Positions 35,465-44,524 of a stretch of 64,000 bases of DNA are shown in pieces. Position numbers and translations under genes: made by a program. How positions within the stretch are numbered: position 1 is the first letter of the stretch; each line of letters begins with the position of its first letter. The notes under the pieces are model-generated. The model searched no databases and had not been told where the DNA came from. It saw nothing but the letters and a program-made list of their open reading frames with translations. This DNA comes from Pseudomonas sp. DTU_2021_1001937_2_SI_NGA_ILE_001 (GTDB taxonomy: Bacteria > Pseudomonadota > Gammaproteobacteria > Pseudomonadales > Pseudomonadaceae): the NCBI RefSeq assembly GCF_032463525.1, contig NZ_CP135971.1:3658001-3722000 (forward strand). Direction: 5' to 3'.

Positions 35465-36675
35465 CAGGCCGCCTCCTCGGCGGTCTGCCAGACCCCGAAC
35501 GGATCGGGCAACTGCTGCCAGACCTCGGCCCCAAGCGCCATTTCCTCGTCGTTGAGCAGGCAGGCATCCAGCTCGGCAGTCATGTGTGCGAAGTCGATGT
35601 TCTGGCCGATGAACACCAGTTCCTGGCGGCAGTCGCCGCTCGCCGGGTCCCATTCCTTCATGATCGCGCCAAGGCTTTCCTGATCCTGCGGCCAGTGAGC
35701 CTGGGGCACGAAACGCCACCAGCGGCCGGCCATGCCGTGGCGCATCAGGCCGCCAGCCTGCGACCAGCTGCCCGCTTCCTGGTACTTGCTGGCCAGCCAG
35801 AAGAACCCCTTGGAGCGCAGCAGCTTGCCGTTGCTCCAGGGCCGCGAGAGGAAGTTGAAAAAGCGCTCGGGATGAAAGGGCCGCCGCGCCCGATAGACCG
35901 TTGAGGCGATGCCGTACTCGTCGGTTTCCGGCACATGCTCGCCGCGCAATTCCTGAAGCCAGCCCGGCGCCTGGGCGGCGCGTTCGAAGTTGAACAGCCC
36001 AGTGTCGAGGATGGTCGCCAGCGGCACCTGGCCCATGACCATGGGCACGATCTGCGCCTGGCTGTTGAGCCGCGCCAGGATGGCCATGAGTTCTTCGCGT
36101 TCGCTGGAGCTGATCAGGTCGATCTTGCTGAGCAGGATCACATCGGCGAACTCGATCTGCTCGATCAGCAGGTCAGTGATCGAACGCTCGTCGTTCTCGC
36201 CCAGGGTTTCGCCACGGCTCTCCAGGCTTTCGGCCGCCTGGTAGTCGAGCAGGAAATTCACCCCGTCGACCACGGTGACCATGGTGTCCAGGCGCGCGAT
36301 ATCCGACAGGCTCTGCCCGGTCTCGTCGCGGAAGGTGAAGGTTTCGGCCACCGGCAGCGGCTCGGATATGCCCGTGGACTCGATCAGCAGGTAGTCGAAG
36401 CGCCCCTCGCGGGCCAGGCGGCTGACCTCTTCGAGCAGGTCTTCACGCAGCGTGCAGCAGATGCAGCCGTTGCTCATTTCCACCAGTTTCTCGTCGGCGC
36501 GGTTGAGGGTGACATCGCGCTGCACTTCGCTGCCGTCGATGTTGATCTCACTCATGTCATTGACGATTACCGCTACGCGCAGGTCTTCGCGGTTGCGCAG
36601 CACATGGTTGAGCAGGGTGCTCTTACCGGCACCGAGGAAGCCGGAAAGGACGGTAACGGGTAAACAGTTCGACAT
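35464..36675 (-). CDS. Zinc-regulated COG0523 GTPase (zinc metallochaperone)
   Basis: A 403-residue COG0523 GTPase. Walker [16 protein letters not shown] is at residue 10, the metal motif CxCC is in [15 protein letters not shown], and SKIDLIS gives guanine specificity. The C-terminal CobW_C domain contains [12 protein letters not shown]. Members of this subgroup (ZigA, YciC, and ZNG1 in eukaryotes) hand zinc to essential enzymes during scarcity. It is first in an operon with DUF1826 and is preceded by a Zur-box palindrome about 96 bp upstream. The ATG at 36675 follows GGTGAG. Confidence 0.93.
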   Translation of the reverse strand: MSNCLPVTVLSGFLGAGKSTLLNHVLRNREDLRVAVIVNDMSEINIDGSEVQRDVTLNRADEKLVEMSNGCICCTLREDLLEEVSRLAREGRFDYLLIESTGISEPLPVAETFTFRDETGQSLSDIARLDTMVTVVDGVNFLLDYQAAESLESRGETLGENDERSITDLLIEQIEFADVILLSKIDLISSSEREELMAILARLNSQAQIVPMVMGQVPLATILDTGLFNFERAAQAPGWLQELRGEHVPETDEYGIASTVYRARRPFHPERFFNFLSRPWSNGKLLRSKGFFWLASKYQEAGSWSQAGGLMRHGMAGRWWRFVPQAHWPQDQESLGAIMKEWDPASGDCRQELVFIGQNIDFAHMTAELDACLLNDEEMALGAEVWQQLPDPFGVWQTAEEAA

Positions 36676-36770
36676 CGGGCTCACCATCAGGGTAGTCAGG
36701 CTTGGGGCATATTCGGTTAGGCTGCGTCGAGCTCTGCTGGCTCGGTGACAGAGCATGGAACATCGACAAT

Positions 36771-36783
36771 GTTATATTATAAC
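36771..36783. promoter_or_regulatory. Zur-box palindrome
   Basis: GTTATA-T-TATAAC, a perfect 6+1+6 palindrome that matches the core of the gammaproteobacterial Zur consensus (GTTATAATATAAC). It sits in the 146-bp interval between the divergent GTPase (36675) and the 36822 gene, so both could be derepressed upon zinc starvation. Confidence 0.82.
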
Positions 36784-36821
36784 CAAACCGAATTGCCAAC
36801 CCGCCGACGAGGGGCTCGTGC

Positions 36822-37217
36822 ATGCGCTGGACGTTTTTGCTGACTTTGATGCTGCTGTGCAGCGGCGGGGTGCAGGCGATGGGAATGGCTCGGCCGAGCG
36901 ACCAGGCCACCTGCACGCGCAGCTTGAACCTGCTGGCCTGCAGCGATGAGTTGGGTAATTTCTATTCGGTCGCGACGCAGGGCCGCGCCAGTTACCTGCG
37001 CGGCTATGAGGCGGCGGATGAAAGACGCTGGGCACAGACCAACAGCCGCTACGGGCAGCTGACTCTCTTTACCGGGCTGGCCTCAGACGGCGAGATCTGG
37101 ATCGGTACTATCCAGCGCGTGGGTTGGACTACCGTGACCCGGGTGTCCAGCTCCAAGGGCACCCGCAGCAGCATCAGCTGCGGGCGTCTGACCGGGTGTC
37201 ACGAGCAAAGACGTTGA
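36822..37217 (+). CDS. Small exported protein, divergent from Zur-controlled operon
   Basis: A 131-residue protein with a signal peptide (residues 1-20, ending SGGVQAM). The mature part has four Cys (ATCTRSLNLLACSD and SCGRLTGC), compatible with two disulfides, and no recognisable domain. The ATG at 36822 has GAGGGG upstream. It faces the zinc-GTPase operon across the Zur box and may respond to zinc, which is inference from context. The parS site lies 13 bp past its stop. Confidence 0.65.
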   Translation: MRWTFLLTLMLLCSGGVQAMGMARPSDQATCTRSLNLLACSDELGNFYSVATQGRASYLRGYEAADERRWAQTNSRYGQLTLFTGLASDGEIWIGTIQRVGWTTVTRVSSSKGTRSSISCGRLTGCHEQRR

Positions 37218-37230
37218 TACGCCTGGAAAA

Positions 37231-37246
37231 TGTTCCACGTGGAACA
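37231..37246. other. parS chromosome-partitioning site
   Basis: TGTTCCACGTGGAACA, a perfect 16-bp palindrome that matches the ParB-binding parS consensus known in Pseudomonas (core GTTCCACGTGGAAC). It lies between two convergent genes (stop of DUF3617 8 bp away). ParB bound here, with ParA, positions the origin region; parS sites cluster near oriC, so the window is close to the origin. Confidence 0.93.
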
Positions 37247-37254
37247 TCGACACT

Positions 37255-37776
37255 TCAGGTGCGCGGCGCGACGGTTCCACACTGCGCGCCCAACCACACG
37301 GCACGGGTATCGAGACTGCCGGTTTGCTGTTTACCCGAGGCATTGAAAGTGCCGTTCACATGGGTGGTGAATTCGCGATCACTGACGAACTGCGCCTGGC
37401 CGGTGCCCTGCGCACGCGGGCAGCTGAACTGGAAGTTCCAGGTCTGACCATTGCGCGCTGTGACCTTCTGGTTGCAGCCAGACTTGGGATCGGTCAACGG
37501 GATGTCGTCAGCCTTCACCTGTTGCTCGGTCAGGCAAAAGCGCACGCCTTGGCCACCGAGGGTAATACCCTGCTTCTGCATGGCCTGCTCCATCATCGCC
37601 CGTTGCTCTGGCGGCAGGTTCTTCAGCTGCCCCAGCATGAACTGCATGTCTGGCAACGCCTGCCCATCGACCTGCATGTTGCTGGAGGTCAGCTCCCATA
37701 AACCCGGTTGCAGCATCTGGGCCTGTGCCATTGGTGCGGCCAGGCAGAACATCCAAGCCAACATGCGTTTGTTCAT
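37255..37776 (-). CDS. DUF3617 periplasmic protein
   Basis: A 173-residue exported protein with a signal peptide (residues 1-19, ending APMAQA). The mature part begins QMLQPGLWELTSSNMQVDG, the classical DUF3617 start, and has the conserved Cys pair region FCLTEQQ ... SGCNQKV. DUF3617 proteins are periplasmic, of unknown function. It stands alone between parS and cls. Confidence 0.85.
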   Translation of the reverse strand: MNKRMLAWMFCLAAPMAQAQMLQPGLWELTSSNMQVDGQALPDMQFMLGQLKNLPPEQRAMMEQAMQKQGITLGGQGVRFCLTEQQVKADDIPLTDPKSGCNQKVTARNGQTWNFQFSCPRAQGTGQAQFVSDREFTTHVNGTFNASGKQQTGSLDTRAVWLGAQCGTVAPRT

Positions 37777-37926
37777 CTAGGGATTCCTCGTGGGGCCAAT
37801 CGGATAACGGCGTGCAGCACGCTGTGGCTTAGACGACACAGACCCGCCGCCGTTGCATGACGAATTGAATAGCGACAAATAAGGCCTGCTATGGTCTGTT
37901 AGGCATGACGATATGCAGGAGCCTCC

Positions 37927-39366
37927 ATGGATTACCACAGCCCGTATTTTTTCGGTTATGTGCTGGGTTTCATTCATCTGCTGGGCAGCGCCGCTGCCAT
38001 CCACGCGCTGCTGACCGTACGCACTGCGCAGGGCGCCATTGCCTGGGCGATGTCGCTGGTGTTCATTCCCTACATCACACTGATTCCGTACCTGGTGTTT
38101 GGCCGCAGTTCCTTCGATGCCTACATCAAGGCGCGGCGCCTGGCCAACAAAGAGATGAAGCACGCCATCAGCAACCTGAACTGGCGGCCCTGGATCGACG
38201 AAGCGGTAGCCGCTCGGCGTTCCGAAGCTTACGCGGCGTTGCGCGCCATGCCGCGCCTGGGGCACATGCCGGCACTGGCCAACAATGAGGTGCGCCTGCT
38301 GATCAACGGCCAGGCCAGCTTCGCCGCCATCTTCGAAGCGATTCGCCAGGCCCGGCAAACGGTGCTGGTGCAGTTCTTCATCATCCACGACGACGACCTG
38401 GGCCGGCGCCTGCAGGACCTGCTGTTGCAGAAGGCGGCCGAGGGTGTGGCGATCTATGTGCTCTACGACCGCATCGGCAGCCATGCCCTGCCCGCCAGCT
38501 ACGTGGAAAAGCTGCGCGCTGGCGGCGTGAGGATCAAGGCCTTCGCCACCCACGGTGGCTGGCTTAACCGTTTCCAGATCAACTTCCGTAACCACCGCAA
38601 GATCGTGGTGGTCGATGGCCTGAAAGGCTATCTGGGCGGGCACAACGTTGGCGATGAATACCTGGGCCTCAAGCCACCGCTGTCACCCTGGCGCGACACC
38701 CACGTAGAAGTCATCGGCCCGGTGGTGGCTTGCCTGCAGGAGAGCTTCGCCGAGGACTGGTTCTGGGCTACCCGCCAACTGCCGCCGCTGAGCCTGCCCG
38801 ACAGCTTTCCCGAAGACGGGGTACTGTGCCAGCTGCTGGCCAGCGGTCCGGCGGATGCCCAAGAGACCTGCTCGCTGTTCTTCGTCGAAGCGATTCACTC
38901 GGCCCAGCGCCGCTTGTGGATCACCAGCCCGTATTTCGTGCCCGATGAGGCCGTGTCGGCCGCCCTGCACCTGGCAGTGCTGCGCGGTGTCGATGTGCGC
39001 ATCCTGCTGCCGTCGCGCCCGGACCATTACGTGGTGTATGCCGCATCCAGCCTCTACGCCTTCGCGGCAGTGCGCAGCGGCGTGCGGGTGTTTCGCTACC
39101 AGCCGGGCTTCCTGCACCAGAAGGTGGTCCTGGTGGATGACGAAGTCACCGCCATCGGCAGCGCCAACCTGGACAACCGCTCGTTCCGCCTCAACTTCGA
39201 ACTCATGCTGCTCACCGTCGACCCGGTCTTCGCCAGCCAGGTCGAGGCCATGCTGGTCGCCGACTTCGAGCTGGCTCGGGAGATCACCGTGCAGGACAGC
39301 CGCGAAACCCGGCGCCTGCACCAATTGGGCATGCGCGTGGCACGGCTGATCTCGCCCATCCTGTGA
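37927..39366 (+). CDS. cls: Cardiolipin synthase
   Basis: A 479-residue phospholipase D-superfamily enzyme that joins two phosphatidylglycerols (or PG with another phospholipid) to cardiolipin at the inner membrane. Two N-terminal helices (about residues 5-60) precede the two HKD motifs: [10 protein letters not shown] at about 222 and [10 protein letters not shown] at about 395. A normal ClsA-type length. It lies next to cfa (convergent, 10 bp) and the ynb-like lipid operon, all acting on membrane phospholipids. Confidence 0.96.
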   Translation: MDYHSPYFFGYVLGFIHLLGSAAAIHALLTVRTAQGAIAWAMSLVFIPYITLIPYLVFGRSSFDAYIKARRLANKEMKHAISNLNWRPWIDEAVAARRSEAYAALRAMPRLGHMPALANNEVRLLINGQASFAAIFEAIRQARQTVLVQFFIIHDDDLGRRLQDLLLQKAAEGVAIYVLYDRIGSHALPASYVEKLRAGGVRIKAFATHGGWLNRFQINFRNHRKIVVVDGLKGYLGGHNVGDEYLGLKPPLSPWRDTHVEVIGPVVACLQESFAEDWFWATRQLPPLSLPDSFPEDGVLCQLLASGPADAQETCSLFFVEAIHSAQRRLWITSPYFVPDEAVSAALHLAVLRGVDVRILLPSRPDHYVVYAASSLYAFAAVRSGVRVFRYQPGFLHQKVVLVDDEVTAIGSANLDNRSFRLNFELMLLTVDPVFASQVEAMLVADFELAREITVQDSRETRRLHQLGMRVARLISPIL

Positions 39367-39376
39367 GGCGCCTGGC

Positions 39377-40564
39377 TCAGCGATAGAGGTCTTCGCGGGT
39401 CAGCGGCAGGTCGTGGCTGCCGTCGGCCAGGGGTTTGACGGTGAGAATCTGATGCAGGTTGATCCAGCCCTTGGCGAAGGCATAGGCACAGCCGGCCAGG
39501 TAAAGGCGCCAGATGCGCAGGCTCTGCTCCGAAACCAGAGCCTGGGCCTCGGCCAGATGCGCTTCGAGCCGCGCACTCCAGTGGTTGAGGGTCTTGGCGT
39601 AATGCAGGCGCAGACTTTCCACGTCGACGATCTCCAGGCCGGCCTCGCTCAGGTGCCCGCCGATCATCACCAGGTGCGGCAGCTCACCATTGGGAAACAC
39701 ATAGCGGTCGATGAACTCACCAGCACCGCGCCCCACCGGCCGACCATCGACGTGCCGGGCGGTGATGCCGTGGTTCATCACCAGGCCGCCCTCCTTCACC
39801 GCGCCGAACAGGCAGCGGGCATACAGCGGCAGGTTGGCATGCCCGACATGCTCGAACATGCCGACGCTGACCACCTTGTCGAAGCGGCCATCCTGCGGCA
39901 GGTCGCGATAGTCGAGCAGCCGCAGCTCGACACGATCCTGCAAGCCTTCGGCCTCGACACGCTGTTGCGCCAGGGCCAGTTGCTGATGGCTCAGGGTGAT
40001 GCCGAATACTCGCGCGCCGTATTCGCGTGCCGCGAAACGCGCCAGCCCTCCCCACCCACAGCCGACGTCCAGCAAGTAATCGCCGGGCTGCAGGCGCAGC
40101 TTGCGGCACAGGTGGTGGAATTTGTCCTGCTGGGCCTGTTCCAGGCTTTGCTCGCCGGTCTTGAAGTAGGCGCAGGAGTAGACCATGTCGCGGTCCAGCC
40201 ACAACTGGTAGAAGGCATTGGACAAGTCGTAGTGGTAGGCAATCGACGCCGCGTCGAGGTCCTTGTCATGGGCCCGGCGCGCCACGCCCTGCTCGGCCTC
40301 CGGGCCGCCCAGGGCGCTGGTCAGTTCGTCGCAGACTCGCACCACTTCGCTGATCGGCCCTTCGACGTCCAGGCGTCCTTCGACGAAGGCGCTGCCTAGC
40401 AGGTCGAGGCTCGGGTGGCTGAAGTCGGACACCAGCAGCGGGTCCTTGACCAGAATGGTGATACCGGGGTCTGGCCCCAGGTCGATCTGCTGACCGTCCC
40501 AGAGCTTGAGCCGCAGTGGCAGACGAAGCGCTTGCAAGGCCGTCGGAAGTTGCGCGTGCATCAC
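39377..40564 (-). CDS. cfa: Cyclopropane-fatty-acyl-phospholipid synthase
   Basis: A 395-residue SAM-dependent enzyme that adds a methylene bridge to unsaturated acyl chains of membrane phospholipids, typically entering stationary phase. The SAM-binding motif LDVGCGWGGLARFAA is followed by the bicarbonate-site and lipid-binding segments GVMFEHVGHANLP-like (here VSVGMFEHVG). The N-terminal domain is the short Cfa form. The genes cls and the ynb-like operon flank it, so a lipid-modification neighbourhood is evident. The promoter lies in the interval with the palindrome at 40651. Confidence 0.95.
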   Translation of the reverse strand: MMHAQLPTALQALRLPLRLKLWDGQQIDLGPDPGITILVKDPLLVSDFSHPSLDLLGSAFVEGRLDVEGPISEVVRVCDELTSALGGPEAEQGVARRAHDKDLDAASIAYHYDLSNAFYQLWLDRDMVYSCAYFKTGEQSLEQAQQDKFHHLCRKLRLQPGDYLLDVGCGWGGLARFAAREYGARVFGITLSHQQLALAQQRVEAEGLQDRVELRLLDYRDLPQDGRFDKVVSVGMFEHVGHANLPLYARCLFGAVKEGGLVMNHGITARHVDGRPVGRGAGEFIDRYVFPNGELPHLVMIGGHLSEAGLEIVDVESLRLHYAKTLNHWSARLEAHLAEAQALVSEQSLRIWRLYLAGCAYAFAKGWINLHQILTVKPLADGSHDLPLTREDLYR

Positions 40565-40650
40565 AGTAAACCTCCTTACCCAGTCACATCGGAAAAAGGT
40601 AGTTCAGATATGCGAGCGGCTTACGACCGCTAGCCTACTGGTCAACAAGA

Positions 40651-40676
40651 CCTTTCCTGCACCAATACAGGAAAGG
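40651..40676. repeat. Inverted repeat in the cfa/lipid-operon promoter region
   Basis: CCTTTCCTG and CAGGAAAGG (9-bp perfect arms, 8-nt loop) between the divergent cfa and CDP-alcohol phosphatidyltransferase genes. It could be a regulator site or a 5'-leader hairpin; no T-run of terminator size follows. Confidence 0.5.
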
Positions 40677-40761
40677 GATCACGTTTTACTTCAACTGCTC
40701 CTGTACGAAACGGCGCCATCCGCCGATGATGCGCCCAGCTACCCTGCAAGGACGAACTGCT

Positions 40762-41379
40762 TTGATTTCTATCTACCAGCTCAAACCACGCTTTCAGAAT
40801 CTGCTGCGCCCGGTGGTGCAACGCCTCCATGACCAGGGCTTCACCGCCAACCAGGTCACCTTGGGCGCGTGCCTGGTGTCACTGCTGGTCGGCGCCCTGG
40901 TCGCCGCCGGCATCCCGCACTACTGGGTTTTCGCGCTCATTCCGGCGTGGATGATTCTGCGCATGGCGCTCAATGCCATCGACGGCATGCTGGCCCGGGA
41001 GTTCGGCCAGAAGTCGCGCCTGGGCGCCTACCTCAACGAACTGACTGACGTCATCGCCGACAGCGCGCTGTTCCTGCCCTTCGCCCTCTTGCCCGGCGTC
41101 AGCGCGGCACTGGTGGTGCTGGTCACCCTGCTGGCCATCGTCAGCGAATACGCCGGTGTGCTCGGCCCGATGATCGGCGCGTCACGCCGCTACGACGGGC
41201 CGATGGGCAAAAGCGACCGCGCCTTCGTCTTCGGCGTCCTGGGCGCGGGCGTGGCCTGCGGAATATTGGCGCCGTTGTGGATAAATATCCTCCTCGCCGT
41301 GGTCACAGGCCTGCTGATCTACACCGTGGTCAACCGGGTGCGCCAGGGACTAGCGGAAGACAGCGGATCCGCCCAGTAA
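40762..41379 (+). CDS. CDP-alcohol phosphatidyltransferase, YnbA-like, with changed motif
   Basis: A 205-residue membrane enzyme with about six helices. The family motif D1xxD2GxxAR(x8)GxxxD3xxxD4 appears as NAIDGMLAREF and GAYLNELTD: D2 (74), G75, A78, R79, G88 and D4 (96) are kept, but D1 and D3 are Asn (71 and 92). Normal members transfer a phosphatidyl group from CDP-diacylglycerol to an alcohol. First gene of the six-gene lipid operon. I chose the TTG at 40762 (AAGGA upstream), because MISIYQLKPRF is the usual start; an ATG 36 nt earlier is less likely. Confidence 0.85.
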   Translation: MISIYQLKPRFQNLLRPVVQRLHDQGFTANQVTLGACLVSLLVGALVAAGIPHYWVFALIPAWMILRMALNAIDGMLAREFGQKSRLGAYLNELTDVIADSALFLPFALLPGVSAALVVLVTLLAIVSEYAGVLGPMIGASRRYDGPMGKSDRAFVFGVLGAGVACGILAPLWINILLAVVTGLLIYTVVNRVRQGLAEDSGSAQ

Positions 41380-41423
41380 ATTCTCCCCGGTTCGATGAAA
41401 TCTTGTTGGCATAAGGAGTTCGC

Positions 41424-43181
41424 ATGCGCGACGTGATTGCTCTGCATTTCGCCACCCACGACGGTGTCGAGCTGTTCTATCGGCACTGGCCCGCCATGGG
41501 TCAGGCGCCGGGCAAGACGCGCCAGGCCATCGTGCTGCTGCACCGCGGCCACGAGCACTCCGGACGTATCGCCCACCTGGTCGAAGAACTCGACCTGCCG
41601 GGCTTCGATTTCTTCGCCTGGGACGCGCGGGGCCACGGCCAGTCGCCAGGCGCCCGCGGCGACAGCCCGAGCTTCGCGACCACGGTGCGCGACCTGCAGA
41701 CCTTCATCGAGCACATCGGCGCCAGCCATGGCGTCGAGGCCAGCAACATCGCGGTGGTGGCACAGAGCGTTGGCGCGGTGGTCGCCGCCACCTGGGCCCA
41801 TGACTATGCGCCCAGAATACGCGCCATGGTGCTCGCCTCCCCGGCGTTCAAGGTCAAGCTCTACGTGCCCTTCGCTCGCCAGGGCCTGGCGCTGCTGCGT
41901 CGGCTGAAGGGCAATTTCTTCGTCAACAGCTATGTGAAATCGCGCCTGCTGACCCACGACCGGCATCGCCAGGTGAGCTACGACAGCGACCCGCTGATCG
42001 CCAAGGCGATTTCGGTCAACGTGCTGCTGGGCCTGTACGAAGCCGCCGAACGGGTGGTGGCCGATGCCCAGGCCATCCAGGTGCCGACCCAGTTGCTGAT
42101 TTCCGGCGCGGACTTCGTGGTCCACCGTAAGCCGCAGGAGCAGTTCTTCGAACGCCTGGGCAGCCTGCACAAAGAGCAGCACATCCTGCCGGGCTTCTTC
42201 CACGACACCTTGGGCGAGCGCGACCGTGAGCAGGCTCTGAGCCGTATCCGTCGTTTCGTCCTGCACGCCTTCGAGCAACCCGTACAGCGCCCTGCCCTGC
42301 TGGACGCCGACCGGGTCGGTGCGACCTGCGCCGAGGCCGAAGCCCTCGCCGCGCCCTTGCCGCGCAACTCGGTGCGTGACCTGTACTGGCGCCTGACCCG
42401 AGCCAGCATGCGCCTGGGCAGTTCATTGTCTGCAGGGGTGAAGCTGGGCTTCGATACCGGCTTCGACTCCGGCAGCACCCTGGACTACGTGTACCGCAAC
42501 CAGCCCACCGGACGCGGCGGCCTGGGCCGACTGATCGACCGCAATTACCTGGAGTCGATCGGCTGGCGCGGCATTCGCCAGCGTAAGGTGAACATCGAAG
42601 AGCTGCTGCGCCTGGCCATGCAGCGCCTGCGCGACGCCCAGCGCCCGGTGCGCATCGTCGACATCGCCGCCGGCCACGGGCGCTACATCCTCGAATCGCT
42701 CAAGGGCGTCGAACCGCTGCCCGAGTCGATCCTGCTGCGCGACTACAGCGACCTCAACGTTCAGCAGGGCAGCGCGTTGATCGAACAGCTGGACCTCGAC
42801 GAGATTGCCCGCTTCATCAAGGCCGACGCCTTCGACCGTGACAACCTCGCCGCCCTCGACCCCAAGCCGACCCTGGCCGTGGTTTCCGGCCTCTACGAAC
42901 TGTTCGCCAGCAACCGCATGGTCGGCGATTCGCTGGCGGGCCTGGCCGCCGCCGTGGAACCGGGTGGCTACCTAGTCTACACCGGGCAGCCCTGGCACCC
43001 GCAACTGGAGCTGATCGCCCGTGCCCTGACCAGCCATCGCGGCGGCCAGGCCTGGGTGATGCGCCGTCGCAGCCAGGCCGAGATGGACCAACTGGTGGAA
43101 GCGGCAGGCTTTCGCAAGATCACCCAGCGCATCGACGAATGGGGGATCTTCAGCGTGTCGCTCGCGCAGCGTCTGCCGTGA
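41424..43181 (+). CDS. Fused alpha/beta hydrolase-methyltransferase, YnbC-like
   Basis: A 585-residue two-domain protein. Residues about 1-290 form an alpha/beta hydrolase: oxyanion segment LLHRGHEHSG, acidic WDARGHGQSPG, and nucleophile elbow AQSVG with Ser115, as in monoacylglycerol lipase-type enzymes (the usual first Gly of GxSxG is Ala). Residues about 400-580 form a class I SAM methyltransferase with VDIAAGHGRYILE. The E. coli relative YnbC is described only as a predicted hydrolase. It is second in the operon; the fusion suggests sequential lipid acyl removal/exchange and headgroup methylation, which is inference. Confidence 0.85.
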   Translation: MRDVIALHFATHDGVELFYRHWPAMGQAPGKTRQAIVLLHRGHEHSGRIAHLVEELDLPGFDFFAWDARGHGQSPGARGDSPSFATTVRDLQTFIEHIGASHGVEASNIAVVAQSVGAVVAATWAHDYAPRIRAMVLASPAFKVKLYVPFARQGLALLRRLKGNFFVNSYVKSRLLTHDRHRQVSYDSDPLIAKAISVNVLLGLYEAAERVVADAQAIQVPTQLLISGADFVVHRKPQEQFFERLGSLHKEQHILPGFFHDTLGERDREQALSRIRRFVLHAFEQPVQRPALLDADRVGATCAEAEALAAPLPRNSVRDLYWRLTRASMRLGSSLSAGVKLGFDTGFDSGSTLDYVYRNQPTGRGGLGRLIDRNYLESIGWRGIRQRKVNIEELLRLAMQRLRDAQRPVRIVDIAAGHGRYILESLKGVEPLPESILLRDYSDLNVQQGSALIEQLDLDEIARFIKADAFDRDNLAALDPKPTLAVVSGLYELFASNRMVGDSLAGLAAAVEPGGYLVYTGQPWHPQLELIARALTSHRGGQAWVMRRRSQAEMDQLVEAAGFRKITQRIDEWGIFSVSLAQRLP

Positions 43182-44524
43182 GCCCGGCCCGCGAACCCGG
43201 CCTATGGAAAAGGGCCGTCGTCTGGCTGCTGTTGCTGGCGCCGTTCTTCTTTGGCAGCTATGGCTTCGCCACCTGGTACACGGCGCAGCGCAGCGACGTC
43301 GGCAGCCTGGTATTCGCCTGGGAAAGCCATATGCCGTTCTGGGCCTGGACCATCGTGCCGTACTGGTCCATCGACCTGCTCTACGGTTTTTCGCTGCTCG
43401 CCTGCCTGACCCGTCGCCAACTGGATACCCACGCCCTGCGCCTGTTCAGCGCGCAACTGCTGGCGGTGTCGTGCTTCCTGCTCTGGCCGTTGCGCTTCAC
43501 CTTCCAGCGCCCGGACATGGACGGCCTGTTCGGCTGGCTGTTCGACGTGCTGGCCGGCTTCGACAAGCCGTTCAATCAGGCACCCTCATTGCACATCGCC
43601 CTGCTGGTGATTCTCTGGGTGTGCTACGAGCGCTACCTGCGAGTTTTCCACAGGGTCTGGCGCTGGCTGTTGCATGGTTGGTTCGCGTTGATCGGCCTGT
43701 CGGTGCTGACCACCTGGCAACACCATTTCATCGACGTGCCCACCGGTGCGTTGGCCGGCTGGTTCTGCGTGTGGCTGTGGCCCGACCAGGGCCGCAGCCC
43801 GCTGCTGAGCATGTGCCTGGCCCGCGATGCGGCACGCTGGCGACTCGCCGGCACCTACCTGCTGGGCGCCAGCGGACTCGGCGCCACAGGCCTGGCGCTG
43901 GGCGGTGCCGGCCTGTGGCTGCTGTGGCCGGCCTTGTCGTTGTCGATGGTGGGGCTCAACTACCTGCTGTTCGGTGCCCAGGGCTTCCAGAAGCGCGAGG
44001 ACGGCCAGTTATCCCCAGCGGTTCGCTGGCTGCTGGCGCCTTACCTGCTCTGTGCCTGGATCAATTCACGGCTGTGGACAAGAAAACGGCCGGCCCCCGA
44101 CCGGGTTGTGGACAACCTCTGGTTGGGTCGCCTGCCCGCTGCGCGAGAGCTGCAACCCTTCGCCGCCATTGTGGATATCTGCGCCGAACTGCCCGTGAGG
44201 CCGGGGCCACGCGTTTATCACCGCCTGGCTCAGCTCGATCTGCTGGCCCCAGACGCCGGGCAATGCCTGGCGGCCGCTCAGGCCATCGAAGCCGCCCGCC
44301 ATGCCGGCGCGACTCTGGTGTGCTGCGCGCTGGGCTATTCACGCAGCGCCACCGCCGTCGCGGCCTGGCTGCTATATACCCGGCGCGCCGACACTGTGGA
44401 TAACGCCGTGGCGCAGGTTCGCCAGGCGCGTCCGGGCGTGGTCCTCAAGGCCCCGCACCTGCGCGCCCTGCACGCCATGCTCGGCGCCTGCAGCCAGGCA
44501 GCGGAGGTTTCCCATGCACCCTGA
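43178..44524 (+). CDS. Fused PAP2-type and dual-specificity phosphatase membrane protein, YnbD-like
   Basis: A 448-residue membrane protein. The N-terminal about 200 residues have helices and PAP2-like motifs (APSLHIALL, then WQHHFIDVPTGALAG, resembling the PAP2_3/inositolphosphotransferase subgroup). After more helices, a C-terminal dual-specificity phosphatase domain carries the C(x5)R loop CALGYSR with C383 and R389. PTPMT1-type DSP enzymes dephosphorylate phosphatidylglycerophosphate, so a lipid-phosphate role is plausible. The GTG start at 43178 overlaps the previous stop by 4 bp (GTGA), so translation is coupled. Confidence 0.8.
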   Translation: MSPAREPGLWKRAVVWLLLLAPFFFGSYGFATWYTAQRSDVGSLVFAWESHMPFWAWTIVPYWSIDLLYGFSLLACLTRRQLDTHALRLFSAQLLAVSCFLLWPLRFTFQRPDMDGLFGWLFDVLAGFDKPFNQAPSLHIALLVILWVCYERYLRVFHRVWRWLLHGWFALIGLSVLTTWQHHFIDVPTGALAGWFCVWLWPDQGRSPLLSMCLARDAARWRLAGTYLLGASGLGATGLALGGAGLWLLWPALSLSMVGLNYLLFGAQGFQKREDGQLSPAVRWLLAPYLLCAWINSRLWTRKRPAPDRVVDNLWLGRLPAARELQPFAAIVDICAELPVRPGPRVYHRLAQLDLLAPDAGQCLAAAQAIEAARHAGATLVCCALGYSRSATAVAAWLLYTRRADTVDNAVAQVRQARPGVVLKAPHLRALHAMLGACSQAAEVSHAP

